Assembly: GCF_020171725.1 (NCBI RefSeq)
Contig: NZ_JAIVAJ010000006.1
Span: forward strand, 124,001-188,000
Source of the DNA: Halobacillus litoralis
GTDB taxonomy: Bacteria > Bacillota > Bacilli > Bacillales > Halobacillaceae
Direction: 5' to 3'
DNA length: 64,000 bases
The stretch's first letter is position 1; each line of letters starts with the position of its first letter. The position numbers and the translations under genes were made by a program. The notes under the pieces are model-generated. The model searched no databases and was not told the DNA's origin. It saw nothing but the letters and a program-made list of their open reading frames with translations. Below, in pieces: positions 9,065 through 17,300 of this stretch.

Positions 9065-9886
9065 GTGTTAGAATATAAGATCTTTGGTGAAGATCCGTCC
9101 AAAGAATATGTTGTATTGCTACATGGCATCGGAGGGAGTGCTAGTGTCTTTTTCCCTCAAATAAAAGGTTATAAAGAGCATTTCAACGTGATTGTAGTTC
9201 ACCTTCGTGGGCACAAGAATTCACCTAGTGTATACGAGGTCGATGACTTTTCATTCAAGCGTGCAGCTCGGGATGTCATTGATGTTTTGGATGAGATAGG
9301 ACTCGAGAAAGCTCATTTCGTCGGGATATCACTTGGGTCTGTTCTAATCCATCAAGTGATGGCTTTAGAGCCCGGGCGTGTGCAGAGTGCTGTCTTAGGT
9401 GGGGCGATTACCAAAATGAGTCCCGTTGCGAAGTCATTCTTCTTCATTGGAAGAATGGTGAAGAACTTCACACCGCACATTTGGTTATACGCCCTCTTCG
9501 CGAAAATTCTTATGCCGCGGAAGAACCACACCGAATCGAGAAATGCTTTCATCAAAGAGGCATCACGAATGAAAAGGGAAGAGTTTCTGGGCTGGTATGA
9601 AATTGCCCACAATGTAAGGGAGACATTCGAGAATGTTCCGGCTCTTACAGCTGATATCCCTAAGCTTTATATAATGGGAAGCGGAGATCATATGTTCAAG
9701 CGGGATGTGGTCCGAGATATTCGAAACGTTCCTCATGCGTATTTGAAGATTGTTTCTGATGCTGGTCACGTTGTCAACTTGGATGATTCCGACACGTTCA
9801 ACGAGCATTCTATGGCGTTTATGCGTCAGAAAGAGGACGATGGAAAGAAGTACTGGTCGCAAGATCGTGCTCTGCAGAAGTCCTGA
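9065..9886 (+). CDS. Alpha/beta-fold hydrolase
   Basis: A 273-residue cytoplasmic alpha/beta hydrolase starting at GTG with GAGAGGTG upstream. Visible parts are the oxyanion-hole motif VLLHGIGGS (residues 17-25), the nucleophile elbow GISLGS with Ser89, and a C-terminal catalytic His in DAGHVVNLD. A basic cap region lies between residues 125 and 190. Related proteins hydrolyse esters, lactones or thioesters; the substrate is not predictable. A terminator-like hairpin lies in its leader, and AGGAAGCGCTTTAC at 8907-8920 is a partial cre-like sequence. It converges on a DDAH-type gene with which it shares a terminator. Confidence 0.85.
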   Translation: MLEYKIFGEDPSKEYVVLLHGIGGSASVFFPQIKGYKEHFNVIVVHLRGHKNSPSVYEVDDFSFKRAARDVIDVLDEIGLEKAHFVGISLGSVLIHQVMALEPGRVQSAVLGGAITKMSPVAKSFFFIGRMVKNFTPHIWLYALFAKILMPRKNHTESRNAFIKEASRMKREEFLGWYEIAHNVRETFENVPALTADIPKLYIMGSGDHMFKRDVVRDIRNVPHAYLKIVSDAGHVVNLDDSDTFNEHSMAFMRQKEDDGKKYWSQDRALQKS

Positions 9887-9911
9887 TGATAGAATGTCTT
9901 CTCAACAAGAC

Positions 9912-9945
9912 AAAAAGCCAGACTCGTTCAGAGTGCTGGCTTTTT
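9912..9945. terminator. Bidirectional terminator
   Basis: AAAAAGCCAG pairs with CTGGCTTTTT between two convergent genes; both strands end in T runs. Confidence 0.85.
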
Positions 9946-9953
9946 GTTTTAGG

Positions 9954-10811
9954 TCAGATTTCTTTACGGTAAAGGGGGAGGCTGCAGCATCGGAACGATC
10001 CACCGGATTTTATGATCTCACTGAAATCGATCTCAATGACGTGGAAGCCTTTTTCTCTAAGTTTTTGATTCACCCTTTTATTCTGTTCAAGACTGATGAT
10101 TTTGCGATTTCCTATAGAGAGTACATTAGGGCCGAGGGTGAAGTACTCCTCTTCTGTAACCTCGATCGTTGTGAACTTTCCTTTGATGCGCTGGACGTCC
10201 TCTTCATGAAAAGCGGGAGGATAAACGATGGCAGTTGATTCATCTAATACGTTAAAGGCACAGTCCAAGTGAAGGACTCCTTCTTTCAACTTGACCTCTT
10301 CTACGTTAAACTCTTCAACACGCTTTTTTAATTCCTCGATTGCTGCTTTCGTAGTGCGCCCGCTCCTGCCCACCCAGACGGTCGATCCGTCCATCACGAC
10401 ATCGCCGCCTTCGATGGTTCCATGTGTCAATTCTTCGAAAGGAACAGTGTGGAGGGTGGCCCAATCTTTCAATAATGCAGGTTCCTTTTTTCTGAGTGGT
10501 TCATCCATTACGCCTAAGTACAGGTGGTTGCCAATGGTGAATCCGATATCGCGCGTGAATACTTGCTCATTGAGTTCGGGATCGGATGAGAGCTCGATTA
10601 CTTCTATATGATGCTCTCTCATAATCCGGATAAAGGACTGGTGCTGTTCTGTCGCCAACGCTTGATCGATATTGGCTTTCTTAAAATGTTTTTGGGTTTC
10701 ATTCATGATGCTTTCAATCCTCATATAAGTAGGTGGAGCGACGATCACACTCTTTAATGGCTGGAACTCGGTTGTGCAACCGATGGTTCTGCGCTTCATT
10801 GCATCTTCCAC
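9954..10811 (-). CDS. Amidinotransferase/DDAH-family hydrolase
   Basis: A 285-residue guanidine-modifying-fold protein starting at GTG 10811, with GGGGG 8 nt ahead. The family landmarks appear in order: FTRDIGFTIGNH (about residue 89), EGGDV (about 133), HLDCAFN with the catalytic His (about 185), and the nucleophile Cys275 in SFRCCSLPL close to the C-terminus. Such enzymes cleave dimethylarginine, arginine or related guanidino compounds. It resembles the Bacillus YkgA group, whose substrate I do not know to be settled. It is transcribed alone. Confidence 0.87.
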   Translation of the reverse strand: MEDAMKRRTIGCTTEFQPLKSVIVAPPTYMRIESIMNETQKHFKKANIDQALATEQHQSFIRIMREHHIEVIELSSDPELNEQVFTRDIGFTIGNHLYLGVMDEPLRKKEPALLKDWATLHTVPFEELTHGTIEGGDVVMDGSTVWVGRSGRTTKAAIEELKKRVEEFNVEEVKLKEGVLHLDCAFNVLDESTAIVYPPAFHEEDVQRIKGKFTTIEVTEEEYFTLGPNVLSIGNRKIISLEQNKRVNQKLREKGFHVIEIDFSEIIKSGGSFRCCSLPLYRKEI

Positions 10812-11027
10812 GGATGAAACCCCCTGGTCAAAATTTTAAAGAAGAATAATAAACTACTATTCCCTCATTATACGAAAAATAAACACAGAATCTTTACCTA
10901 ATTTTCAAAAAATAATATAGAAAATATTGAAATGGTTCTGATATACTAGATTTAGTTGATTTTTTTCATATTTATCTCTTGATAAAGGGGAAAAAGGTCA
11001 AATACATAAGCGGAGAGGGAGAATGAC

Positions 11028-13157
11028 ATGAGTAAAACAAACAAAGTTGTCGCGTCTTTAGCTGCGATGGCTGCCGTATCAGCTACGATGGCACCAGCGG
11101 CGTCGGCGGATGCGAAAGATTTCAGTGATGTATCGGATCGTTATGTGGACGCAGTAAACTTTTTGTTGGATCAAGAAGCGACGAATGGTTATTCAGAAAC
11201 TCAGTTCGGAACTCAAATGTCTATCAAACGTGTGGACGCAGCCGTTCTACTGGCTAATGTACTAGGTTTGGACAAAGAGATGGCAGAGGATGCTGGATTC
11301 ACAGATGTCCCTGAACGTGCACAAGGTGCTGTGAATGCGCTTAAGACAGCAGGCATTACAAATGGTAAATCTGAAACTCAATTCGGAGCGTCGGATGAGA
11401 TCACTCGTGGAGAGCTTGCGGTTTGGATCCAAAAAGGCTTTGGTTTGAAAGGTGTCGAGCAACTTCCATTCACGGATGTATCTGACCGTTATGAAGATGC
11501 GGTTGAAGCATTGTTGTCGAACGAAGTGACAAACGGGGTATCTGAAGACCAGTTTGGCACAGAAGCTACGGCTAAACGTGGCGACTATGCGATTTTCCTA
11601 CAGAAGGCATATGAAATGATGGATGAGCAGGATGGAAAGTTCGAACTTTCTCTCATGCATACGAATGATACACATGGTCACATCGAGAATATCGCACAGA
11701 AGAAAACAGCGATCGATGCGTACCGTGACTACCATCCTGAAGCGCTCCTTCTTGATGCAGGAGATGTCTTCTCCGGAACCCTTTACTTCCAAGAGTTCCT
11801 CGGACAGGCTGATCTTGAGTTCATGAACGAGCTTGGTTACGATGCGATGACATTCGGTAACCACGAATTCGACCTTGGTAAGAGTGAGAATGGTCACCAG
11901 GCGTTGGCAGACTTTGTACAGAACGCAGAGTTCCCATTTGTTGCAGCGAACGTAGACTTCTCAGGTGATGAACTATTTGACGCGATGGATAATGGCGATG
12001 AAATTGCCTCCATGCCGGAAGACGGGGAAATTTACGGTGGAATCGTGACAGAGGTAAATGGCGAGAAGGTCGGAATCTTTGGTCTTTCTACGGTTGAAAC
12101 GCCGGATATCTCAAGCCCAGTTGATATCGCATTTGAAGATTATATTGCAGAAGCTGAAAAGATGGTTCAATCCTTCCAAGACCAAGGCATTAATAAAGTT
12201 GTAGCTCTTACGCACCTTGGCTACAACGACAACGCCGATTATGATAACGATGTAACGCTAGCTGAAGAAGTAGAGGGCATTGACATCATCGTCGGAGGTC
12301 ACTCCCATACGGAATTGACTCCAAATGTCGTTGGAGATGAAGAGCCTACTATTCTTGTGCAGACAGGTGAGTATAGCGACAATCTGGGTACACTTGAAGT
12401 TGAATTCGACGAGAATGGTGTAGTCAAAGGGTATGCTGGAGAATTAATCGCGCTTGAAGGATTAGAAGAAGATGCAGATTTTGCAACGAAACTTCAGCCT
12501 TACACAGAGCAAGTGGAAGCCATTAAGAATGAAGAAGTCGGGGTATCCTCTGAGGTCGCTCTGAATGGTGAGCGTGCGGATGTTCGTACAGGTGAAACGA
12601 ACCTTGGAAACTTGATTGCGGACGGAATGCTTGCCAAAGCGAAGAGCATCAACCCGGATACGGATATTGCTGTAACTAATGGTGGTGGAATCCGTGCTTC
12701 AATCGATGAAGGTCCGATCACACTTGGTGAAGTATTGACGGTCATGCCTTTCGGAAACTCTCTTGGAATCATGACGTTAACGGGCTCTGAAATCGAAGAA
12801 GCGCTTGAGCACAGTGTCTCAATGGCTCCAGAAGCATCAGGTGCCTTCCTTCACGTAGCGGGTATGAAATTCGAATACGACAGCAGCCAGCCAGCTGGTG
12901 AGCGTATCGTCAATGTTCAAGTAGAGACAGAAGACGGATTCGTCGCTCTTGAAGGAGACGAAGAGTATCACGTAGCAAGTAACTTATTTACCATCCAAGG
13001 TGGAGACGGTTATACGACGTTTGAAAAAGCGTATGAGGAAAACCGTGTCAGTGAGCCTGGATTCATGGACTACGAAATCTTCGTGGAGTACCTTGAGTCT
13101 CAAGGTGAAACGGTATCTCCAGAAACAGAAGGCCGTATCACAGACGTAGCCGAATAA
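11028..13157 (+). CDS. Surface-anchored 5'-nucleotidase/2',3'-cyclic phosphodiesterase with three SLH domains
   Basis: A 709-residue exported protein. A Sec signal peptide (residues 1-27, ending ASA) is followed by three SLH repeats (about 30-200; each with FSDV/FTDV, a TNG motif and an RG or KR pair) that hold proteins to pyruvylated wall polymer. A metallophosphatase domain follows, with MHTNDTHGHIEN, GDVFSG, GNHEFD and GGHSHTE as metal ligands, then the 5'-nucleotidase C-terminal domain with TNGGGIR and GGDGYTTF. It should release phosphate and nucleosides from extracellular nucleotides. The protein is strongly acidic, as usual for secreted proteins of halophiles. Confidence 0.96.
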   Translation: MSKTNKVVASLAAMAAVSATMAPAASADAKDFSDVSDRYVDAVNFLLDQEATNGYSETQFGTQMSIKRVDAAVLLANVLGLDKEMAEDAGFTDVPERAQGAVNALKTAGITNGKSETQFGASDEITRGELAVWIQKGFGLKGVEQLPFTDVSDRYEDAVEALLSNEVTNGVSEDQFGTEATAKRGDYAIFLQKAYEMMDEQDGKFELSLMHTNDTHGHIENIAQKKTAIDAYRDYHPEALLLDAGDVFSGTLYFQEFLGQADLEFMNELGYDAMTFGNHEFDLGKSENGHQALADFVQNAEFPFVAANVDFSGDELFDAMDNGDEIASMPEDGEIYGGIVTEVNGEKVGIFGLSTVETPDISSPVDIAFEDYIAEAEKMVQSFQDQGINKVVALTHLGYNDNADYDNDVTLAEEVEGIDIIVGGHSHTELTPNVVGDEEPTILVQTGEYSDNLGTLEVEFDENGVVKGYAGELIALEGLEEDADFATKLQPYTEQVEAIKNEEVGVSSEVALNGERADVRTGETNLGNLIADGMLAKAKSINPDTDIAVTNGGGIRASIDEGPITLGEVLTVMPFGNSLGIMTLTGSEIEEALEHSVSMAPEASGAFLHVAGMKFEYDSSQPAGERIVNVQVETEDGFVALEGDEEYHVASNLFTIQGGDGYTTFEKAYEENRVSEPGFMDYEIFVEYLESQGETVSPETEGRITDVAE

Positions 13158-13170
13158 TTTTTTACTGATT

Positions 13171-13206
13171 AAAAGGGTGACTCCATTCGGGGTCACCCTT
13201 TTTTTA
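13171..13206 (+). terminator. Terminator after the 5'-nucleotidase gene
   Basis: AAAGGGTGAC pairs with GTCACCCTTT and is followed by a long T run. Confidence 0.93.
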
Positions 13207-13213
13207 TAATCAC

Positions 13214-13354
13214 TTATTTCGTGTTTGCTCCTGGTCCTTGTACAGGACGGTTTTTATTTGTACGTTTGCCGGTGTCGTTTTCGTGAGGGATGCTCTCAGT
13301 TGGTGTGTTGTTGCTGGTCAGAGCAGCATCGCGCTGTGCTTTCCGTTTCGTCAT
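13214..13354 (-). CDS. 46-residue basic hydrophilic protein
   Basis: An ATG at 13354 with GGAAGGTG 7 nt ahead opens a 46-codon frame ending at the TAA at 13214. The product starts MTKRKAQRDA and is rich in Lys, Arg, Asn, Thr and Gln, with no hydrophobic segment. Its size, composition and MTKRKA start resemble minor small acid-soluble spore proteins such as SspO, but the rest does not clearly match, so this is only a suggestion. It lies just downstream of a DUF421 gene on the same strand. Confidence 0.6.
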   Translation of the reverse strand: MTKRKAQRDAALTSNNTPTESIPHENDTGKRTNKNRPVQGPGANTK

Positions 13355-13415
13355 GATTTTCACCTTCCTTTTTACGAGTTCTTATTAGCTTGCTTTGTTT
13401 TGTGCCATCCATTCA

Positions 13416-14129
13416 TCACTCGACATGAGTAGGAGACTTGAGGTGGTCTTTATACTCATCTACAAAAAGACTCCCCGTACTGTTGATTACTGCATAAAAC
13501 ACGTCTTGGACGTTGACGTTTCTTCGTTTACATTGTTCGATGATCCATTCCTTGGAATAGGTCTCATTCAAATTCTTCTCAATGATTTCCCCGTCCATAA
13601 TCAGTTCCCGCGGCATGCTTTCTTCTTTCAGGGGAACACCATGATCTTTTTTAGTCAGTGCCTGATGGATGTTTTTCTTTTTGATCGAGAGCTGTCCGCT
13701 CACTTCCAGCATGACGTGTTCCAGTTCGTTGTAATCAAAGACCCCAGCTTCTCTTAGCTGTTGATTCAAGTCATCGAGGGAGAAGCTGATTTTTTTCATA
13801 TTGTGTTCAAGAACTTTCCCGTTTTCAATCAACACGCTCGGTCTTCCGGATACCCACTTTCTTACTGTGCGACTTTTGGAGCAAAGAATGAGGAATAAGT
13901 AAAATAGTAGGACAATGGTTAAGAACGAAATGAAGATCTGCATGAAAGGGATAGCCGAATCAAAGGCCATGTTTGCGATAATGGATCCGATTGTGATGGA
14001 TAGGGCGAAGCTGTAGTGGGTTTTATGGGCGTTGATGTGCTTACCGATCATAAGTGTGACAATCATAAGAATGATGAAGCTTGCAGCTGTTCTAAGTACC
14101 GGAAATAGAAATGTTTCGATCGTCCCCAC
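13416..14129 (-). CDS. DUF421 (YetF-type) membrane protein
   Basis: A 237-residue protein with three hydrophobic segments in residues 10-85 and a cytoplasmic part of about 150 residues. The segment SGRPSVLIENGKVL (about 93-106), then DLNQQLREAGVFD and LEVSGQLSI, is characteristic of the DUF421/YetF family. Members occur widely in spore formers and some are germination- or spore-membrane-related; the biochemical role is not established. The start is probably GTG at 14129 after AAAAAAGGGG. It is divergent from the TetR gene, with about 130 bp between them. Confidence 0.87.
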   Translation of the reverse strand: MGTIETFLFPVLRTAASFIILMIVTLMIGKHINAHKTHYSFALSITIGSIIANMAFDSAIPFMQIFISFLTIVLLFYLFLILCSKSRTVRKWVSGRPSVLIENGKVLEHNMKKISFSLDDLNQQLREAGVFDYNELEHVMLEVSGQLSIKKKNIHQALTKKDHGVPLKEESMPRELIMDGEIIEKNLNETYSKEWIIEQCKRRNVNVQDVFYAVINSTGSLFVDEYKDHLKSPTHVE

Positions 14130-14262
14130 CCCTTTTTTCTTCTAGTATGCGCGGGTCTCGTAAAACAAATCACAGAATCGTGTGATTCAGTCATTGCTTG
14201 TTCAAAGCTGGGGAGATTGGTACGATAGTTGAAAATGATGGTGAAAATGAGGGACAAAAAAT

Positions 14263-14802
14263 ATGCCTAGACAATCGAAGCGACAACTAATTTTAGAAGC
14301 TGCAGCGAAAATCGTGAAAGAGCAGGGGAGCGATGCGCTGACGCTGGATGCCGTTGCCAAGCGTGCTGAAGTAAGCAAGGGTGGCCTGTTGTATCACTTT
14401 TCTTCCAAGGAGGCACTCGTCAAAGGTCTCGTTCAGCATATGAACGAAGTCTACCGTGACAACGTGGAATCGTTGGTTCAGGCTGATCGAGAAGAAAAAG
14501 GGAAATGGGCTCGTTCGTTTATCAACGTCATGCATGATAAAGGGGTAGAAAACCGGACGATTTCTTCCGGTATGCTCGCTGCACAAGGGATAAACCCTGA
14601 TTTATTGAAGCCGCTGCAGGATACGTATGCCGAGTGGCAGCAGCAGATCGAGAACGATGGCATCGAAGAAGTAGACGCCACGATTCTGCGATTGGCTGTA
14701 GATGGATTGTGGCTCTCTGAGATTTTTGGGCTCGGTACTCTCCCAGATTCACTAAGGTCACAGGTGTTAGAACGCTTAAAAGAAAAAACTTATACCGAAT
14801 GA
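14263..14802 (+). CDS. TetR-family regulator, likely repressor of the carnitine operon
   Basis: A 179-residue protein with an N-terminal TetR HTH (residues 8-55: ILEAAAKIV, then TLDAVAKRAEVSKGGLLYHF) and a variable helical C-terminal ligand domain. It lies directly upstream of three carnitine-degradation genes on the same strand, separated by a terminator and by a promoter embedded in a long palindrome. TetR repressors bind such palindromes and release them on binding the pathway substrate, so carnitine, dehydrocarnitine or a CoA thioester are likely inducers. That assignment is inference from position. Confidence 0.88.
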   Translation: MPRQSKRQLILEAAAKIVKEQGSDALTLDAVAKRAEVSKGGLLYHFSSKEALVKGLVQHMNEVYRDNVESLVQADREEKGKWARSFINVMHDKGVENRTISSGMLAAQGINPDLLKPLQDTYAEWQQQIENDGIEEVDATILRLAVDGLWLSEIFGLGTLPDSLRSQVLERLKEKTYTE

Positions 14803-14805
14803 TCC

Positions 14806-14831
14806 AGCTCCTTTGAAGGGAGCTTTTTTTT
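14806..14831 (+). terminator. Terminator after the TetR gene
   Basis: AGCTCC pairs with GGGAGCT around TTTGAA, then a T run. Confidence 0.85.
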
Positions 14832-14859
14832 ATGCCAAAAATTTCACCCCGAAACTGGT

Positions 14860-14895
14860 GTTGAAACTAAACCGACCAGATGGTATAGTTTCAAC
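14860..14895 (+). promoter_or_regulatory. Promoter inside a 36-bp palindrome (TetR-type operator) of the carnitine operon
   Basis: GTTGAAACTA at 14860-14869 is the exact inverse of TAGTTTCAAC at 14886-14895, with ACC and GGT pairing further in. The same stretch holds a near-consensus sigma-A promoter: TTGAAA (14861-14866), a 17-bp spacer and TATAGT (14884-14889). A repressor dimer pair bound here would cover both the -35 and -10 boxes. The first gene of the operon starts 31 bp downstream. Confidence 0.82.
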
Positions 14896-14925
14896 TAGTT
14901 CAAAACATTCGAGGAGGAATTCGGT

Positions 14926-15810
14926 ATGAATAAAGTATTGTTAACGGCAGCTGTAACTGGTGCAGGGGATACGTTGAAGAAAAACCCTAATGTACCTGTC
15001 ACACCAAAGGAAATTGCGGATTCGGCGATTGAGTCAGCAAAGGCAGGAGCAACGGTCGCTCACGTCCATGCCCGTGATCCCGAAACAGGTGGCATCAGCC
15101 ACAATGTAGACCATTATCGTGAAATTGTAGATCGGATCCGTGAGTCTGAAACAGATGTCATCATCAACATCACGGCAGGCGGAGGAGGCGACTTTATTCC
15201 AAGCTTGGATACGCCGGCAGCTGGTGGAAACGGTACGGACATTCAATCACCAGCGGAGCGTCACAAGCCTGTAGGAGAACTTTTACCAGAAATGTGCACC
15301 CTAGATTGTGGAAGTACGAACTTCGGCAACATGATTTACATGAGCCCTACAGACTGGCTTCGTGATCAAGCGAAATTGATTCAGGATAGTGGCGTAAAGC
15401 CTGAGCTGGAGTGCTTCGATACCGGCCATATCCGTTTTGCGAATCAGCTTGTGAAGGAAGGGCTTGTAGATGGAGATCCAATGTATCAATTCTGTCTCGG
15501 GATTCCATGGGGAGCTGAAGCAGATGCGGAGACGATGCAGTATATGAAAGGTCGTATCCCTGAACATGCAAGCTGGTCCGCATTCGGAATCGGGCGTATG
15601 CAGATGCCAATGGCGTCTCAAGCAGCGATGCTCGGTGGAAATATCCGTGTAGGGCTTGAGGACAACATTTATCTATCGAAAGGTGTCCCTGCGACGAATG
15701 AACAGCTGGTGGATAAAGCGGTCACGATGTTGAACGGTATTGATATGGAGCCGATGACACCAGCTGAAGCGCGTGATCTATACAACCTTCGAAAAGGAGG
15801 AAGATCCTAA
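14926..15810 (+). CDS. Beta-keto acid cleavage enzyme (BKACE), probable 3-dehydrocarnitine cleavage
   Basis: A 294-residue BKACE (DUF849) protein. AAVTGAGD near the start, AHVHARDPETGG near residue 47 (zinc-binding His pair) and the C-terminal VGLEDNIYL are typical. These TIM-barrel zinc enzymes combine a beta-keto acid with acetyl-CoA. With carnitine dehydrogenase and a thioesterase beside it, the likely reaction is 3-dehydrocarnitine plus acetyl-CoA giving betainyl-CoA and acetoacetate, as in Pseudomonas carnitine catabolism. It overlaps the next gene by 1 nt in TAATG, so translation is coupled. GAGGAGG precedes the ATG. Confidence 0.92.
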   Translation: MNKVLLTAAVTGAGDTLKKNPNVPVTPKEIADSAIESAKAGATVAHVHARDPETGGISHNVDHYREIVDRIRESETDVIINITAGGGGDFIPSLDTPAAGGNGTDIQSPAERHKPVGELLPEMCTLDCGSTNFGNMIYMSPTDWLRDQAKLIQDSGVKPELECFDTGHIRFANQLVKEGLVDGDPMYQFCLGIPWGAEADAETMQYMKGRIPEHASWSAFGIGRMQMPMASQAAMLGGNIRVGLEDNIYLSKGVPATNEQLVDKAVTMLNGIDMEPMTPAEARDLYNLRKGGRS

Positions 15811-16763
15811 TGCCAAATCAAAAGGTAGCCGTTGTCGGCACAGGTGTGATCGGAAACGGATGGATTGCTCGTATGCTGAGCAAGGGATATGACGTTATAG
15901 CAACAGACCCTGCAGAAGGGGCAGAAAGACGGATGCGTGAAGCGGTCGATCATGCGTGGCCTTATGTCAGTCAGCTTGGCGTGGCAGACGATGCATCTAA
16001 AGAGCGTTTGTTTTTTGTAGAGAGTATTGAAGACGCGGTCAAAGAAGCGGACTATATCCAGGAAAATGTACCGGAGCGGGAAGATTTGAAGCAGGCGGTT
16101 CTCCTGGAGATTGACCGTCACGCAAAGGCTGATGCTCTGATCGGATCCAGTACGTCAGGCATTATGCCGTCAGAGCTCCAAGTGAATCTTAGACACCCTG
16201 AGCGCTTTGTCGTCGCGCACCCGTTCCATCCGGTTTACATTTTACCGCTTGTCGAAGTCGTTGGAGGAAACAAAACGACGCAGGAAAATATAGAGAAGGC
16301 ACAGAACTTCTATGAGAGCATCGGCATGAGTGTTCTCATTGTGCGTAATGAGATTGAGGGACATATCGCGGACAGACTTCTTGAAGCGATTTGGCGGGAG
16401 TCTCTTCACATTGTGAATGAAGGCATTGCAACGACAGAAGAAGTCGACAAAGCCTTTACTCATGGTGCAGGACTTCGCTACGCACAATACGGTCCATTCC
16501 TTACGTTCCATCTAGCTGGTGGAGAGGGCGGCATGCGTCATATGCTGAAGCAGTTCGGCCCTGCCTTGAAGAAGCCGTGGACGAAGCTCGAAGCTCCTGA
16601 GCTGACGGATGAGCTTTATCACAATGTAGTGGAAGGCTGCGAACAGCAGTCTAACGGGATGACGATGTCCGAGCTGGATCAGAACCGGAATGAGTTTCTT
16701 GTGAAGCTGTATGATTTGGTTCAAGAGTACTGGCCTCAGGAATCGCAGAAAACGAAGGTATAA
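15810..16763 (+). CDS. L-carnitine dehydrogenase
   Basis: A 317-residue protein of the 3-hydroxyacyl-CoA dehydrogenase superfamily. VAVVGTGVIGNGW (residues 5-17) is the NAD-binding loop, IGSSTSGIMPS lies near 110, and AHPFHPVYILPLVEVVGG (about 135-152) carries the catalytic His. This shortened, 310-320-residue form and this gene context are those of L-carnitine 3-dehydrogenase, which oxidises carnitine to 3-dehydrocarnitine with NAD+. It sits between the cleavage enzyme and thioesterase genes of the same pathway. Confidence 0.92.
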   Translation: MPNQKVAVVGTGVIGNGWIARMLSKGYDVIATDPAEGAERRMREAVDHAWPYVSQLGVADDASKERLFFVESIEDAVKEADYIQENVPEREDLKQAVLLEIDRHAKADALIGSSTSGIMPSELQVNLRHPERFVVAHPFHPVYILPLVEVVGGNKTTQENIEKAQNFYESIGMSVLIVRNEIEGHIADRLLEAIWRESLHIVNEGIATTEEVDKAFTHGAGLRYAQYGPFLTFHLAGGEGGMRHMLKQFGPALKKPWTKLEAPELTDELYHNVVEGCEQQSNGMTMSELDQNRNEFLVKLYDLVQEYWPQESQKTKV

Positions 16764-16775
16764 GGAGGAGTCCAG

Positions 16776-17231
16776 GTGAGTTTTTCATATGAAGAGATTG
16801 TCCCAAAAGAATGGGTGGATTACAACGGTCACATGAATGATGCGGAGTATAACCGCGCCTTTAGTTTAGCTACAGATGCGTTTATCGACTATATCGGCCT
16901 TGATGAAAAAGCCCGTGATCACTATCAATATACGATTTTCACGCTGGAGACGCACACATGCTACTTGAAAGAAATGCATGAAGGCGGATTTTTCACTATT
17001 CAGGCAAGAGTACTGAAGTATGATGCGAAACGCGTGCATCTGTTTCTAACTATGCTGAATGAAAAGGATGAGCTTGTTTCTACACAGGAAGAAATGCTGA
17101 TGGGAATCGATCAGAAGGAAGGTCGACCTGCACCATTTCCGAAGGCAGTAGAAGAAAAGCTTGAGGAGATTTTTGAGCAGACGAAGGATCAGGAACAACC
17201 GAAACAAGTTGGAAGACAGATTGGATTTTAG
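16776..17231 (+). CDS. Hotdog-fold thioesterase, probable betainyl-CoA thioesterase
   Basis: A 151-residue 4-hydroxybenzoyl-CoA-thioesterase-like protein from GTG at 16776, behind AGGAGGAG. The motif WVDYNGHMNDAEYNRAF (residues 12-28) is the start of the hotdog fold with its active-site acid. In this operon the expected substrate is betainyl-CoA, releasing glycine betaine, a major osmolyte of halophiles. Together the three genes turn carnitine into glycine betaine and acetoacetate. No carnitine transporter gene is next to the operon. Confidence 0.9.
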   Translation: MSFSYEEIVPKEWVDYNGHMNDAEYNRAFSLATDAFIDYIGLDEKARDHYQYTIFTLETHTCYLKEMHEGGFFTIQARVLKYDAKRVHLFLTMLNEKDELVSTQEEMLMGIDQKEGRPAPFPKAVEEKLEEIFEQTKDQEQPKQVGRQIGF

Positions 17232-17234
17232 ATA

Positions 17235-17275
17235 AAACAAAGCCCTGAAGACGAAAGTGTCTTCAGGGCTTTGTT
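17235..17275. terminator. Terminator between convergent carnitine operon and sugar porter
   Basis: AACAAAGCCCTGAAGAC is the exact inverse of GTCTTCAGGGCTTTGTT, a 17-bp stem with a 7-nt loop. Confidence 0.85.
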
Positions 17276-17300
17276 ATGGTAAATAGCAAACCATTTAACG

